A stretch of DNA of 5,828 nucleotides, taken from assembly GCA_030640865.1 (NCBI GenBank), contig DAOWIP010000346.1, forward strand, positions 1 to 5,828, read 5' to 3'. The notes under the pieces were generated by a model. It worked only from the letters and a program-made list of their open reading frames with translations. It was not told where the DNA came from and made no database searches. Positions 5,583-5,828 of this stretch are shown piece after piece. Each line of letters starts with the position of its first letter. Within the stretch, counting starts at the first letter, position 1. The position numbers and the translations under genes were made by a program. This DNA is from Sedimentisphaerales bacterium (lineage in GTDB: Bacteria > Planctomycetota > Phycisphaerae > Sedimentisphaerales > SM23-30).

Positions 5583-5756
5583 ATGGGATTCAATTCGATC
5601 CTGAAAGAATCATGCTTTTGCTTAATCGAAAATGTTCGAACTGTAATTTCAGCAAAAGAATTAGAGGTTGTATCCGGGATATCCGAATATGGTCGAAGAG
5701 TTCGTAAACTTAACTACCACCGGCTAAAGCCGGTGGGTTCCCTGCGGCGGGCTTAA
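5583..5756 (+). pseudogene. 5' remnant of a second HNH-type endonuclease gene, cut off by a REP-like element
   Basis: From ATG 5583 (GAAAG at 5568-5572, 10 bases upstream) about 43 codons look native. They contain a winged-helix-like pattern, NVRTVISAKELEVVSG then ISEYGRRVRKL, which resembles the N-terminal segment that precedes the HNH core in some bacterial restriction-type endonucleases (typically ending in RRIREL or RRVREL before GW/GY). At codon 44 (5712) the frame enters the palindromic repeat, which contributes a meaningless tail ending at TAA 5754-5756. No HNH core follows. The family assignment rests on motif memory from a short segment and is moderate at best. The abrupt join to a repeat is directly visible. 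An alternative start at GTG 5574 has no proper SD spacing. Confidence 0.5.
5712..5739. repeat. Bulged hairpin with TAAA loop, core unit of the repeat cluster
   Basis: Stem CCACCGGC (5717-5724), loop TAAA (5725-5728), stem GCCGGTGG (5729-5736); a 3-bp lower stem AAC (5712-5714) with GTT (5737-5739) is separated by an unpaired TA (5715-5716). The lower stem starts exactly where the preceding gene loses its protein-family pattern. No T-run follows, so it is a repeat unit rather than a terminator, although it could slow transcription. Confidence 0.7.
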
Positions 5757-5828
5757 CCGTCGCTTGAAAAAAGGCGCTTAAAGCGGTGGAATTAAACCAC
5801 GGGCTGCGCTCTTCGGGCGGCTAAAGCC
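5712..5828. repeat. REP-like palindromic repeat cluster running off the window end
   Basis: A G+C-rich, hairpin-dense stretch unlike the A/T-rich genes before it. In order: a perfect 8-bp stem CCACCGGC/GCCGGTGG with a TAAA loop (5717-5736), flanked by AAC/GTT pairing across a TA bulge (5712-5739); CGCTT/AAGCG (5775-5785); GTGG/CCAC with a 7-base loop (5786-5800); and the left half of another TAAA-loop hairpin (GGGCGGC TAAA GCC, 5815-5828) that would continue past the window. Bulged GC-rich hairpins next to GTGG/GTAG-like tetramers (minus strand) are a hallmark of REP elements mobilised by RAYT (Y1/IS200-like) transposases. No transposase is encoded here, so mobilisation in trans is inferred. 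Confidence 0.65.

Noticed and set aside
5712..5828. CRISPR array
   Set aside because: The palindromes differ in sequence and spacing, and there are no regularly spaced identical direct repeats with unique spacers.

Overview
The window holds two ordinary housekeeping-type genes in divergent orientation, followed by a small, damaged restriction-modification (R-M) island that ends in a repeat element. Base composition changes visibly along it: the housekeeping half is moderately G+C-rich, positions ~3895-5711 are clearly A/T-rich, and the last ~115 bases are G+C-rich palindromic repeat. No rRNA, tRNA, CRISPR array or transposase gene is visible. The organism is a bacterium. TTG starts with good Shine-Dalgarno (SD) sequences, a membrane-anchored TPR-like/PDZ/S41 protease, and scattered GC-rich hairpins with a TAAA loop would suit a free-living environmental lineage, possibly Planctomycetota. 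That placement is an impression, not a result.

Layout: 1-282 is non-coding, with two hairpins. 283-2058 (minus) encodes a C-terminal-processing protease (S41) with an intact Ser-Lys-Gln triad. 2059-2259 is a divergent control region with a minus-strand sigma70-like promoter, a 13-bp direct repeat over its -10 box, and a possible 19-codon leader ORF ahead of the next gene. 2260-3894 (plus) encodes cofactor-independent phosphoglycerate mutase (gpmI) with the full metal and substrate residue set. A 13-bp stem-loop at 3897-3939 follows its stop.

The island (3961-5711) reads in one direction. First is a 5-methylcytosine DNA methyltransferase reduced to its N-terminal B3/EcoRII-N-like DNA-binding domain plus motifs I and II. 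Next is an apparently intact HNH restriction endonuclease (4528-5307), in the same reading frame and only 18 bases after the methyltransferase stop. A conserved-looking 86-residue protein of unknown function (5309-5569) starts one base after the endonuclease stop. Last is the first ~43 codons of what looks like a second HNH-type endonuclease gene, which runs straight into a REP-like palindrome at 5712.

Taken together, this is a decaying R-M cassette at the 3' side of gpmI. The methyltransferase catalytic region has been deleted, the last gene is cut off by a repeat element, and the nuclease core is preserved. How an intact-looking nuclease survives without its cognate methyltransferase is the main biological question in the window.
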